Positions 30,328-38,490 of a stretch of DNA of 64,000 nucleotides are shown in pieces (position 1 is the first letter of the stretch; every line of letters begins with the position of its first letter). The translations under genes and the position numbers were made by a program. The notes under the pieces are model-generated. The model had not been told where the DNA came from. It saw only the letters and a list, made by a program, of their open reading frames with translations, and ran no database searches. Source of the DNA: Pigmentiphaga aceris (GTDB lineage: Bacteria; Pseudomonadota; Gammaproteobacteria; Burkholderiales; Burkholderiaceae_B); contig NZ_CP043046.1 in assembly GCF_008119665.1 (NCBI RefSeq), positions 6,014,001-6,078,000 of the forward strand, read 5' to 3'.

Positions 30328-31779
30328 ATGAAATGGGAAGTCGTCATCGGCCTGGAAACGCATGTGCAGTTATCCACGGCGTCCAAGATTTTTTCCGGCA
30401 GCAGCACGCAATTCGGCGCTGAGCCCAACACGCAGGCCAACGCCGTGGATATGGCCTTGCCCGGCACGCTGCCGGTCATGAACCGCGGCGCGGTCGAGCG
30501 CGCCATTCGCCTGGGCCTGGGCGTGGGTGCACACATCGCCCCCGTGTCGGTGTTTGCACGCAAGAACTACTTCTACCCCGATTCGCCCAAGAACTACCAG
30601 ATCAGCCAGTTCGAGATCCCGGTGGTGCAAGGCGGCAAGGTGAGTTTCTTTGTCGGCGACAAGGAAATGACGGTCAATCTGACGCGTGCCCACCTGGAAG
30701 AAGATGCGGGCAAGTCGGTGCACGAGAACGTCACCGGCCCGCACGGCGAACGCGCCAGCGGCATCGACCTGAATCGCGCCGGCACGCCGCTGCTGGAAGT
30801 CGTGACCGAACCTGAAATGCGCTCGGCTGACGAAGCCGTGGCCTATGCCAAGGCGCTGCACAGCCTGGTCGTGTGGCTGGGCGTGTGCGACGGCAACATG
30901 CAGGAAGGCTCGTTCCGTATCGACGCCAACGTGTCGGTGCGCCCGGAAGGCCAGAAGGAATTCGGTACCCGTACCGAAACCAAGAACGTCAATTCCTTCC
31001 GCTTCCTGGAACGCGCGATTCAGTATGAAATCCGTCGCCAGATCGAAGTGATCGAAGACGGCGGCAAGGTCATTCAGGAAACCCGCCTGTACGACCCGGA
31101 CAAGGACGAAACCCGCAGCATGCGCACCAAGGAAGACGCGCATGACTACCGCTATTTCCCCGACCCCGACCTGCCGCCGCTGGCCATCAGCGAAGACTGG
31201 ATCGAACGTGTTCGCGCAGACATGCCCGAACTGCCGGCCACCAAGCGCGCCCGTTTCGAAGCCGACTTCGGTATTTCGGCCTACGACGCGGCCCAGCTGA
31301 CCAGCAGTCGCGCCACCGCCGAATACTTCGAAGCCGTGGTCGCCAAGCTGCCGGCAGGCCAGGCCAAGATCGCCGCGAACTGGGTGATGGGCGAAGTCGC
31401 TGCAGCGCTGAACCGCGACTCGCTGGCGATCGAACAAAGCCCGGTGAACGTGGCACAGCTGGCCGGTCTGTTGACTCGCATTGCCGATGGCACGATCTCG
31501 AACAAGATCGCGCGTGAAGTGTTCACGGCGCTGTGGTCGGGCGAGTTTGCCGATGCTGATGCCGTGATCGAAGCCAAGGGCTTGAAGCAGGTGAGCGACA
31601 GCGGTGCCATCGGCAAGCTGATCGACGAAGTGATGGAAGCCAATGCCGGCATCGTCGCGGAATTCCGCGCGGGCAAGGAAAAGGCCTTCAACTCGCTGGT
31701 AGGTCAGGTGATGAAGGCCGGTCGCGGCAAGGTGAATCCGCAGCAGGTGAATGATCTGCTGCGCGAGAAGCTGGGCTGA
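30328..31779 (+). CDS. gatB: Asp-tRNA(Asn)/Glu-tRNA(Gln) amidotransferase subunit B
   Basis: tRNA-binding kinase subunit of the amidotransferase; 483 residues. [15 protein letters not shown] is the conserved start, so the ATG at 30328 is preferred over upstream in-frame codons inside gatA. The cradle domain (about 1-290) carries [15 protein letters not shown] and the zinc/ATP-site region [13 protein letters not shown]. The helical and YqeY-like tail (about 330-483) ends with [20 protein letters not shown]. Confidence 0.98.
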   Translation: MKWEVVIGLETHVQLSTASKIFSGSSTQFGAEPNTQANAVDMALPGTLPVMNRGAVERAIRLGLGVGAHIAPVSVFARKNYFYPDSPKNYQISQFEIPVVQGGKVSFFVGDKEMTVNLTRAHLEEDAGKSVHENVTGPHGERASGIDLNRAGTPLLEVVTEPEMRSADEAVAYAKALHSLVVWLGVCDGNMQEGSFRIDANVSVRPEGQKEFGTRTETKNVNSFRFLERAIQYEIRRQIEVIEDGGKVIQETRLYDPDKDETRSMRTKEDAHDYRYFPDPDLPPLAISEDWIERVRADMPELPATKRARFEADFGISAYDAAQLTSSRATAEYFEAVVAKLPAGQAKIAANWVMGEVAAALNRDSLAIEQSPVNVAQLAGLLTRIADGTISNKIAREVFTALWSGEFADADAVIEAKGLKQVSDSGAIGKLIDEVMEANAGIVAEFRAGKEKAFNSLVGQVMKAGRGKVNPQQVNDLLREKLG

Positions 31780-31789
31780 TGACCGACCG

Positions 31790-32158
31790 ATGAGCATGTC
31801 CGCCCGCATTGACGCCGTGATGCGCCAGCGGAACATCCGCAGCCAGAGCGAACTGGCGCGGGTGGCGGACGTGCCGCAGTCGACGGTCAACCGCATTCTG
31901 ACGCGGGGCGACTCGTATTGCCCGGCGTGGGGGACGGTCAAGAAACTGGCCGATGCGCTGGGGGTGTCTGCGGTATGGCTGACCGACGGGGATGCATCGG
32001 CAAACCCTACGGCCCCTGCCATGCCCACCGATGCGCCGCTGGACGGCTGGCAGCTGGAAGCGCTGCGGATTCTGGGTGGCCTGGACGACGTGGATCGCCG
32101 CAAGGTGATGGGCGTGCTGCGACTGCTGGAGCGGCCAGGAAACAGCGGGCAACGGTGA
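31790..32158 (+). CDS. XRE-family regulator, small
   Basis: A 122-residue DNA-binding protein with an N-terminal Cro/C1-type helix-turn-helix (about residues 14-68): RSQSELARVADVPQSTVNRIL is a clear HTH, followed by WGTVKKLADALGVSAVWL. The C-terminal 50 residues contain GWQLEALRILGGLDDVDRRKVMGVLRLLE, a short helical segment seen in phage-like repressors. It begins ten bases after gatB, so it may ride on that transcript; a second ATG six bases further in is possible. Target genes are unknown. A strong terminator closes the unit. Confidence 0.82.
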   Translation: MSMSARIDAVMRQRNIRSQSELARVADVPQSTVNRILTRGDSYCPAWGTVKKLADALGVSAVWLTDGDASANPTAPAMPTDAPLDGWQLEALRILGGLDDVDRRKVMGVLRLLERPGNSGQR

Positions 32159-32191
32159 TGGTTGCCAGGTCGGCGACAGTGGTCAGCGCGT

Positions 32192-32237
32192 AAAAACAAA
32201 AGGCCGACAGAACTGATCCTGTCGGCCTTTTGTTTTT
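32192..32237. terminator. Bidirectional terminator between the XRE gene and pyrE
   Basis: A perfect 19-bp inverted repeat with an eight-base loop. The GC core GGCCGACAG/CTGTCGGCC is flanked by A-rich and T-rich arms on both sides, so it terminates both the gatCAB-XRE transcript and the convergent pyrE transcript. Confidence 0.95.
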
Positions 32238-32273
32238 TACTTTGAGCGAACCGCCGAAATCAGTTCACACCAA

Positions 32274-32960
32274 TCAGTTCACGCCATAACGTGCGCGGTA
32301 CGCCAGCACAGCCTCACGATGCTCGTCGAAGCCACCTGTGCCCTGCTCTGCCAGCGCCAGAATGTCGGCCAGCGACGCAATGCTGATCACCGGAATGCCG
32401 TAACGCTGCGACACTTCCTGCGTGGCCGAATGCGCCGACAAGGCGTCGTCGGCACCTGCGCGCTCCATGCGATCCAACGCAATCAGCACCGCCGACGGCG
32501 TGGCACCCGCTGCGCGGATCATGGCCACCGATTCGTTCACCGAGGTCCCTGCGCTGATCACGTCATCGATGATCACGACCTTGCCCTGCATCGGCGCGCC
32601 CACCAGCGTGCCGCCCTCGCCGTGGTCCTTGGCTTCCTTGCGGTTGTACGCAAACGGCACGTCGCGGCCATGCTCGACCAGCGCCACAGAGGTTGCAGTG
32701 GCCAGGCCAATGCCCTTGTAGGCCGGGCCGAACAGCATGTCGAATTCGACGTTGGCGGCCATCAGCGCCTGCGCATAGAAGGCGGCCAGCTTGCCCACCG
32801 TCGCACCGCTGTTGAACAGCCCCGCATTGAAGAAATACGGGCTCATCCGCCCGGCCTTGGTCTTGAAGCTGCCGAAGCGCAACACACCGGAATCGATAGC
32901 GAAGCGCACAAAGTCCGTGCGAAAGGTGGCGGGGTCGAGGGCGTGAAGGCTGGCGGACAC
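32274..32960 (-). CDS. pyrE: Orotate phosphoribosyltransferase
   Basis: Converts orotate and PRPP to OMP in pyrimidine synthesis; 228 residues, cytosolic. The PRPP loop [17 protein letters not shown] and the flexible-loop lysine region [14 protein letters not shown] are present. No ATG precedes the conserved region. A GTG at 32960 ([13 protein letters not shown]) has GGAA eight bases upstream and gives the usual length; a TTG 54 bases upstream would add an unconserved leader. It uses PRPP made by prs elsewhere in the window. Confidence 0.95.
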   Translation of the reverse strand: MSASLHALDPATFRTDFVRFAIDSGVLRFGSFKTKAGRMSPYFFNAGLFNSGATVGKLAAFYAQALMAANVEFDMLFGPAYKGIGLATATSVALVEHGRDVPFAYNRKEAKDHGEGGTLVGAPMQGKVVIIDDVISAGTSVNESVAMIRAAGATPSAVLIALDRMERAGADDALSAHSATQEVSQRYGIPVISIASLADILALAEQGTGGFDEHREAVLAYRARYGVN

Positions 32961-33058
32961 AGGGCGATTCCGGAAGAAATGGGGATGGGCGGGAGAAGCA
33001 GACAGACAGTGCAAGGGGCATGAGCGGACATACCCGTGATGGGCTGCCCCCGCGCTTG

Positions 33059-33111
33059 GCAGTTGCTAATCGTTTGCGTAGCAGTGGCTAAGCGTTTTGC
33101 TGAGCAACTGC
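33059..33111. repeat. Inverted and direct repeats between pyrE and xth
   Basis: GCAGTTGCT at 33059-33067 pairs perfectly with AGCAACTGC at 33103-33111. Between them are two near-copies of GCTAA-CGTTT-GC. The block lies in the divergent promoter region and may be a regulatory site for one of the two genes; no regulator can be named. Confidence 0.5.
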
Positions 33112-33191
33112 TATTTTACGGCCATCGCGCCCCTGGTTCGCGCCCGACAATCGCCATCTGCTAGCCTTATGCGCTTTCAGGGAGCCCCATT

Positions 33192-33986
33192 TTGCTGCGT
33201 ATCGTCTCGCTCAACGTCAACGGCCTGCGCTCGGCCACCCGCAAAGGCTATCTGGATTGGCTTGCGGCCAGCAATGCCGACATCGTCTGCATGCAGGAAC
33301 TGAAAGCGCTGGAATCCGACCTGGACGATGCGCAACGCAATCCGCCCGGTTACCACGGCCACTTCTATTCGGCCGTGAAAAAAGGCTATAGCGGCGTGGG
33401 CGTCTACATCAAGAACGCCGCCGACAAGACCATCACCGGTTTCGAGAACGAAGAGTTCGACGCCGAAGGTCGCATCCTGCGCGTGGACTGGCCGGGCCTG
33501 AGCGTGGTCAGCGCCTACCTGCCCTCAGGCAGCAGCGGCGAGGAACGCCAGGCCGCCAAGTACCGCTTCCTGGATCACTTCGCGCCCTGGCTGGCCAGCC
33601 TGATGGAAGAACACCGCACGACCGGCCGCGAATTCGTCATCTGTGGCGACTGGAACATTGCGCACCGCGAAGCCGACCTGAAGAACTGGAAGAGCAACCA
33701 GAAGAACAGCGGCTTCCTGCCGGAAGAACGGGCGTGGCTGACCAAGGTGTTCGACGAGCTGGGTTTTGTCGACGTGTACCGCAGCCTGCATCCCGACACC
33801 ACCGATGAGTGCTACACGTGGTGGAGCAACCGTGGCCAGGCCTGGGCCAAGAACGTGGGCTGGCGCCTGGATTATCAGATCGCCACGCCGGGCATTGCGG
33901 CGCGTGCGCGTGCGACCTCGGTCTACAAGGAAAACCGTTTCTCGGACCACGCGCCGCTGACGGTGGATTACGACTTCACGGTATAG
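33192..33986 (+). CDS. xth: Exodeoxyribonuclease III (ExoA type)
   Basis: AP endonuclease/3'-5' exonuclease of the exonuclease III family, 264 residues. LRIVSLNVNGLRSA holds the metal-site Asn, CMQELKA the catalytic Glu, CGDWNIAH the DxN pair, and RLDYQIATPG with FSDHAPL the closing Asp and His. It uses a TTG start with GGAG seven bases upstream; no ATG is available. Together with mutM and mutY it completes a base-excision repair set in this window. Transcribed divergently from pyrE. Confidence 0.95.
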   Translation: MLRIVSLNVNGLRSATRKGYLDWLAASNADIVCMQELKALESDLDDAQRNPPGYHGHFYSAVKKGYSGVGVYIKNAADKTITGFENEEFDAEGRILRVDWPGLSVVSAYLPSGSSGEERQAAKYRFLDHFAPWLASLMEEHRTTGREFVICGDWNIAHREADLKNWKSNQKNSGFLPEERAWLTKVFDELGFVDVYRSLHPDTTDECYTWWSNRGQAWAKNVGWRLDYQIATPGIAARARATSVYKENRFSDHAPLTVDYDFTV

Positions 33987-33990
33987 GCGC

Positions 33991-34098
33991 TTACCAGCGG
34001 TCCAGGCGTCGGCAAACCTCCTCAAGAAATGCGATGAACGCCTTGAGGTCCAGGCCATCATCTGCCCCGACGCCTGGTACCGGAAACTTACGCGGTCG
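33991..34098 (-). pseudogene. Possible C-terminal scrap of a LysR-type regulator
   Basis: Read on the minus strand, a short open segment ends LKAFIAFLEEVCRRLDRW followed by a stop codon. This resembles the last helix of LysR-type regulators. There is no start codon or effector domain upstream, and the next gene on that side is the MFS pump. The resemblance is weak and by eye only; it may be non-coding. Confidence 0.2.
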
Positions 34099-34172
34099 TT
34101 CAGGCGAAGGGCGATGTGAAGTGGCGACCGTCGTGCGTGCTGCGGCACCTCAGACGCCGGGCTGACGTGTCA

Positions 34173-35477
34173 TCAACGAGCAGGACATGCGGGATGTTCT
34201 GCAGGATCGACGGCATCGACGGCTTGGACCACCGTGCGGCGCTTGCGGGCGAGCACAAGGATGACCGCACCGGCGGCGATCGCAAGCGCGGCACCCAGCC
34301 GCAGCGTGCCGGCAACCCCTGACGCGTCGGCGATCAACCCGCCCACAAACGCACCCGACGAGATCGACACCTGGAAGGTGACGACCAGCAGCGCCTGACC
34401 GGCTTCCGAGGCATCGGGCAAGGCCTTCTGCATCCAGGTCGTCATTGCCACCGGCACAAGGCCGAAGGCAGCACCCCACAATGCAGAGACGATCACGGCA
34501 CCGGTCAGGCCACCGCCGAACGTAGTGGCGAACAATAGCGAGACGGCAATCGCGGCAGCCGCCAACAGCGGCGTGCCGCGCAGGCTGCGACCCACCAGCC
34601 GGCCACCAAGGAAGGTCCCGGCCAAGCCCGCCACGCCGAATACCAGCAGCATCGCCGTGATGTGGCTGGGCGACAGACCGAAGATCTGGTCCAGCATCGG
34701 GCGCAGATAGGTGTAGCCCACGAAGTGCCCGGTGATGAGCAGCAGGCCCACCCCCAACACCGCGCGTGATGCGGGACGCGTCAGCGGCACCAACAGGTCA
34801 CGGGCGGGAATGGCGCGCTCGGCCGGCATGCGGGGCAGCAAGCGCAGCTGCATCACCAGCACCACCGCCGCGACGACGGCCGCCACCACAAACGCCATGC
34901 GCCACCCGGCCAGATCGCCCAGCAGCGCGCCCGCGGGCACCCCTGCCACCGTTGCCAACGAGATACCCGCCAGCACATACGACATCGCGCGCGGCATCAG
35001 ATGCTCGGGTACCAGGCGCGCCACCACCGACGGCGCAAACGTCCAGAACCCGCCCACGACGATGCCCAGCATCACCCGCGCGATCAGCATCGTGGCGAAG
35101 TTGGGGGCGACGGCCGCCAGCACGTTGGACACCACCAGCAAGGCAGACAGCACCAGCACCACGGTGCGCCGGTCCAGTCGGCCCGACAGCACGATCAGAA
35201 GCGGCCCCATCAGCGCCGCCATTACGGCGGGCATGGTGATCATCAGGCCTGCCGTGCCTTCGGTGACACCCAGGCCGGCAGCGATGTTGGTCAGCAGGCC
35301 AACCGGCAGGAATTCCGTCGTGACCGACGCAAAGGTGCTGATGGCCAGCGACGCCACCGCCAGCCAGGCGGCCGGCGCGGCGACGGGCATGGCCGCCGTA
35401 TGCGCGTTGGACCCATGCAGGTCTAGGCCGTCAGACGGTGCGCCGGCGCGAGCCGTTGCGTTGGGCGCACTCATCAT
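34173..35477 (-). CDS. MFS efflux transporter, DHA1 type
   Basis: A 12-helix major facilitator of 434 residues. TTEFLPVGLLTNIAAGLGVTEG in the first helices is typical of the AraJ/SotB/NepI branch of DHA1 drug and sugar exporters. The signature loop 2-3 is GRLDRRTVVL, and motif C is GISLATVAGVPAGALLGDLAGWR. It exports small molecules by proton antiport; the substrate is unknown. It lies downstream of an Rrf2 regulator on the same strand, and a site matching the one before that regulator sits in front of it, so it is the likely target. Two adjacent ATG codons could start it. Confidence 0.88.
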   Translation of the reverse strand: MMSAPNATARAGAPSDGLDLHGSNAHTAAMPVAAPAAWLAVASLAISTFASVTTEFLPVGLLTNIAAGLGVTEGTAGLMITMPAVMAALMGPLLIVLSGRLDRRTVVLVLSALLVVSNVLAAVAPNFATMLIARVMLGIVVGGFWTFAPSVVARLVPEHLMPRAMSYVLAGISLATVAGVPAGALLGDLAGWRMAFVVAAVVAAVVLVMQLRLLPRMPAERAIPARDLLVPLTRPASRAVLGVGLLLITGHFVGYTYLRPMLDQIFGLSPSHITAMLLVFGVAGLAGTFLGGRLVGRSLRGTPLLAAAAIAVSLLFATTFGGGLTGAVIVSALWGAAFGLVPVAMTTWMQKALPDASEAGQALLVVTFQVSISSGAFVGGLIADASGVAGTLRLGAALAIAAGAVILVLARKRRTVVQAVDAVDPAEHPACPAR

Positions 35478-35573
35478 GGCCGCCCCGCTTTCCGACGCGC
35501 GCCGCCTAGTCTTGTACCGAGCGATTTCGCCCGCTTCGATCGATGGATGTTCATGGCTATATTCCTGAATTGA

Positions 35574-35597
35574 ATGTGCTTTTAAAAGTCACAAATA
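35574..35597 (-). promoter_or_regulatory. Putative Rrf2 operator ahead of the MFS gene
   Basis: On the minus strand TATTTGTG-N11-CACAT. It has the same half-sites and the same spacing as the site before the Rrf2 gene itself. The spacer holds CTTTTAAAAG, itself a palindrome. Confidence 0.6.
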
Positions 35598-35611
35598 AGG
35601 GCAAAAAATTT

Positions 35612-36034
35612 TCACTTCGTATTCACGAGTGCGTTCACCAGGCCTGACAGGGATTGCTTGGCCAGTGCCTGCTCGAAACCTTCCTGGGCTTCCTGCAGCA
35701 CCTTGTTCAGGCAGCCTTTGAAGTTCTGGCTGACCACGCAGTCCGTGGCCGCGTAGTCGTGCACGCAGCAGGCTTCGGGCGCTTCGCTTGCCCGATAGAT
35801 GTCGAGCAGCGTGATTTCGGCCGCAGGCCGGGCGAGCGCACATGCGCCATTCTTGCCGCGATGGGTGGTCACCAGCCCAGCCTTTGCCAGCTTGGAGACG
35901 ACCCGCCGCACAAAACTAGGCTCGGCATTGACGCTGCTGGCCAGTTCCGCCGATCGCACCGGCTCCCCCTTGTGGGCCCCGAGGGCGGCCATGACATGGG
36001 AAGCAACGGCAAACTGGACATTGGGCTGCGACAT
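35612..36034 (-). CDS. Rrf2-family transcriptional regulator
   Basis: A 140-residue winged-helix repressor. N-terminal residues 1-65 hold the DNA-binding fold, with RSAELASSVNAEPSFVRRVVSKL as the recognition part and GLVTTHRGKNG as the wing. The C-terminal third has CCVHDYAATDC and NFKGCLNKVLQEAQ. The VH-x6-C pattern places it with the YwnA-like branch rather than IscR/NsrR; whether these cysteines hold an iron-sulfur cluster or sense electrophiles is open. It is upstream of the MFS pump, and both promoters carry the same dyad. Confidence 0.9.
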   Translation of the reverse strand: MSQPNVQFAVASHVMAALGAHKGEPVRSAELASSVNAEPSFVRRVVSKLAKAGLVTTHRGKNGACALARPAAEITLLDIYRASEAPEACCVHDYAATDCVVSQNFKGCLNKVLQEAQEGFEQALAKQSLSGLVNALVNTK

Positions 36035-36059
36035 ATTGTGATTTTATTTAGCACAAATA
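36035..36059 (-). promoter_or_regulatory. Putative Rrf2 autoregulatory operator
   Basis: On the minus strand TATTTGTG-N11-CACAATAT immediately before the Rrf2 start codon. The AT-rich spacer and half-sites match the element before the MFS gene. A repressor bound here would block its own gene. Confidence 0.6.
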
Positions 36060-36114
36060 GGCCTGTCAACGGGCAAGTACAGCTTGCGCAACGCACACAT
36101 CGGTCAGCTCAGGC

Positions 36115-37545
36115 ATGATGCCGCTGCACCTGTTCAAATGGCGTGTGCGCGCCCGCCCCCTTTGTACCGGGGTGTCGGCGGCAGCATCGCCCGAGCATGC
36201 ACACTGGTCATCGTGCCGTTTGCGTACGTCATTCATCGGTCCGACCAGGCAAGTTTTTCCCTCACTTGGCACACCGCCCAGGAGCTTCATCATCGCCCGC
36301 GCATCATCCCTTTACACCAACGCGCGCGTCGCCCCGCTGCTTGCGCTGGGCTTTGCCAGCGGCCTGCCGCTGGCGCTGACCACCGGCACCTTGCAAGCCT
36401 GGGCCACCGTGGAAGATGTGTCCTTACAGGCTATCGGCTTCCTTACACTGGTAGGGTCAGCCTATACGCTGAAATTCCTGTGGGCACCGCTGATGGACCG
36501 TTTCAGCCTGCCCTTGCTGGGCCGGCGTCGCGGCTGGATCGCGGCCACCCAGCTGCTGCTGGCGGCGGGCATCATGGCCATGGGGGCGCTGTCACCGCGT
36601 GACGCCTTGCTGCCGCTGGCACTGCTGGCGGTGTTCGTGGCGTTCTGCTCGGCCTCGCAGGACATTGCCTTCGACGCCTATCGCACCGACGTGTTGCGTA
36701 ACGAAGAGCGCGGCGCAGGTGCGGCGGTATCGGTGTTGGGCTACCGGCTGGCCATGCTGGCCTCGGGGGGGCTGGCGCTGGTACTGGCCGACAAGTGGCT
36801 GGGCTGGGGAGGCACTTACGTGGTGATGGGCGGCATCATGCTGCTGACGGTCATCGTCACGCTGATCGCCCCCGAGCCGGAGGTGCAGATCAAACCGCCG
36901 CGCACGCTGCGCGAAGCCGTGACCGGCCCGCTGATGGAATTCTTCAGCCGACCGGGAGCCATCACGCTGCTGGTGTTGATCGTGCTGTACAAGCTGGGCG
37001 ACGCCTTTGCGGGCAGCCTGTCGACCACCTTCCTGATTCGCGGCGCGGGTTTCAGCCCCACGGAAGTTGGCACCATCAACAAGATTCTGGGCTTGGCGGC
37101 CACCATTTTTGGGGCACTGGCAGGCGGCACCTTGCTCGCGCGACTTGGCCTGTATCGCTCGCTGATCGTTTTCGGTCTGCTGCAAGCGGTGTCCAACCTG
37201 GGCTTCTGGCTGATCGCGGTCAGCCCCAAGAGCATCGTGCTGATGAGCATGGCGGTGGGCGTGGAGAACATCTGCGGTGGCATGGGCACGGCGGCATTCG
37301 TTGCCTTGCTGATGGCGCTGTGCGATCGGCGGTTCTCGGCTACCCAGTTTGCGTTGCTGTCTGCGTTGTCAGCAGTTGGCCGCACATATCTGGCCGGACC
37401 CGCATCGCCCCCTTTGGTCGAAGCGCTGGGATGGGCGCACTTCTTCCTGCTTACCGTAGTGATCGGTGGCCCCGGCCTGTGGCTGCTGTGGTGGAAGCGC
37501 GATGAGATCCGCGCGCTGGACAAGGAAGAAGCACCGGCGACTTGA
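36115..37545 (+). CDS. ampG: AmpG-like muropeptide MFS permease
   Basis: Inner-membrane importer of anhydro-muropeptides for peptidoglycan recycling, 476 residues as drawn. From about residue 65 the match is clear: LYTNARVAPLLALGFASGLPLALTTGTLQAW, then KFLWAPLMDR and FCSASQDIAFDAYRTDVL, all AmpG hallmarks. The first 60 residues have no resemblance to the family, and no ATG, GTG or TTG lies near the expected N-terminus. The best ribosome site (AGGAG at 36280-36284) stands before two ATC codons, so the start is uncertain. Function fits the peptidoglycan synthesis genes elsewhere in the window. Confidence 0.85.
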   Translation: MMPLHLFKWRVRARPLCTGVSAAASPEHAHWSSCRLRTSFIGPTRQVFPSLGTPPRSFIIARASSLYTNARVAPLLALGFASGLPLALTTGTLQAWATVEDVSLQAIGFLTLVGSAYTLKFLWAPLMDRFSLPLLGRRRGWIAATQLLLAAGIMAMGALSPRDALLPLALLAVFVAFCSASQDIAFDAYRTDVLRNEERGAGAAVSVLGYRLAMLASGGLALVLADKWLGWGGTYVVMGGIMLLTVIVTLIAPEPEVQIKPPRTLREAVTGPLMEFFSRPGAITLLVLIVLYKLGDAFAGSLSTTFLIRGAGFSPTEVGTINKILGLAATIFGALAGGTLLARLGLYRSLIVFGLLQAVSNLGFWLIAVSPKSIVLMSMAVGVENICGGMGTAAFVALLMALCDRRFSATQFALLSALSAVGRTYLAGPASPPLVEALGWAHFFLLTVVIGGPGLWLLWWKRDEIRALDKEEAPAT

Positions 37546-37600
37546 TGGTTTGCATCGCAGGACGGTGTTGCCGCTCGAAACGCCAACACTATTGCCGCAT

Positions 37601-37748
37601 CAAGATTTTGGGCACAATGGTTTCAACGCAATAGCCGGTGCGCTTCTCAGGAAGCAAAAGCGTTAACTGCCACTCAAGTGGTCCTGTCAAAAGCAGGGGT
37701 AACAGACGACTGGACTACGAAGCCCCACTTGTTGGGGCTTTCGTTTTT
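37601..37748 (+). ncRNA. Candidate structured small RNA
   Basis: This spacer between two convergent genes has no reading frame but is dense in pairing. AACGC (37625-37629) pairs with GCGTT (37660-37664) around a perfect GCTTC-TCAG-GAAGC hairpin (37642-37655). CCAC-TCAA-GTGG (37670-37681) follows. CTGT (37684-37687) can pair with ACAG (37702-37705), and an intrinsic terminator closes it. It does not look like 6S, SRP RNA, tmRNA or a known riboswitch. The 5' end is not fixed. It could also be a structured 3' UTR of ampG. Confidence 0.5.
37719..37748 (+). terminator. Intrinsic terminator after ampG/candidate sRNA
   Basis: AAGCCCCA-CTTGT-TGGGGCTT forms an eight-pair stem followed by TCGTTTTT. 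The T run is on the plus strand. On the minus strand it is preceded by an A run and followed by no T run, so it does not serve metW. Confidence 0.88.
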
Positions 37749-37782
37749 CAAGTTTCAATATGGCGCTACGACGCCGACAAAC

Positions 37783-38490
37783 TCACGCCAACTGCAACGC
37801 CACTGGCGACGCAAACCGATACACCGCCAGCGTGCTGCGCAGGCTTGGCATCACCCGCACTTCGCGCTCGTTGGCGAAGGTGGCGCGTTCAAGAATCTTC
37901 AGCCCCAGGCCAGTAGCCAGGTCTTCGAAATCGCGCAGCGTACACAGGTGGATGTTCGGCGTGTCGTACCACTCGTAGGGCATCTGCCGATTCACCGGCA
38001 TGCGGCCGCGCAGGATCGACAAGGGGTGGGTCCAGTGTCCGAAGTTCGGGAAGGACACGATGCCTTCACGCGCCACACGCGCCATTTCGCGCAGGATGTG
38101 TTCGGTACGGTGCATGGACTGCAGCGTCTGCGACAGGATCACCGTGTCGAACTGCTGATTGCGAAACAGCGCCAGGCCGCCTTCCAGATTCTGCTGGATG
38201 ACGTTCACGCCACGCCGCACGCTGGCAATCACGCCGGCGTCATCGATCTCGACGCCCACGCCATAGGTCTTGCGGGCATCGCGCAGGTGCGCCAGCAGTA
38301 CGCCATCGGCACACCCCAGGTCGAGCACCTTGCTTTCCGGGCGGACCCAGTCGGCGATCTTCAACAAGTCCGCACGCAAGACGCCGGGATTCTGCCTGGA
38401 TGCAGACTGAGGTGCCGATTGGGGCGTCAGTTGCGGCGTCGGCTGCGGGGTCTGCTTGGACACGGGTCGGGAAGTCTGTTGGGCGCTCAC
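37783..38490 (-). CDS. metW: Methionine biosynthesis protein MetW
   Basis: A 235-residue methyltransferase-fold protein that works with MetX in homoserine acylation in many proteobacteria. The SAM-fold motif [15 protein letters not shown] is clear, followed by [22 protein letters not shown] and [11 protein letters not shown]. The first 35 residues are a Gln/Pro/Ser-rich repeat-like leader not seen in most MetW. A GTG start with GGAGG nine bases upstream overlaps the metX stop (GTGA), so the two are coupled. Confidence 0.95.
   Translation of the reverse strand: MSAQQTSRPVSKQTPQPTPQLTPQSAPQSASRQNPGVLRADLLKIADWVRPESKVLDLGCADGVLLAHLRDARKTYGVGVEIDDAGVIASVRRGVNVIQQNLEGGLALFRNQQFDTVILSQTLQSMHRTEHILREMARVAREGIVSFPNFGHWTHPLSILRGRMPVNRQMPYEWYDTPNIHLCTLRDFEDLATGLGLKILERATFANEREVRVMPSLRSTLAVYRFASPVALQLA

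Noticed and set aside
30370..32199. A 609-codon minus-strand open frame
   Set aside because: Shadow of gatB and the XRE gene; composition typical of antisense frames.
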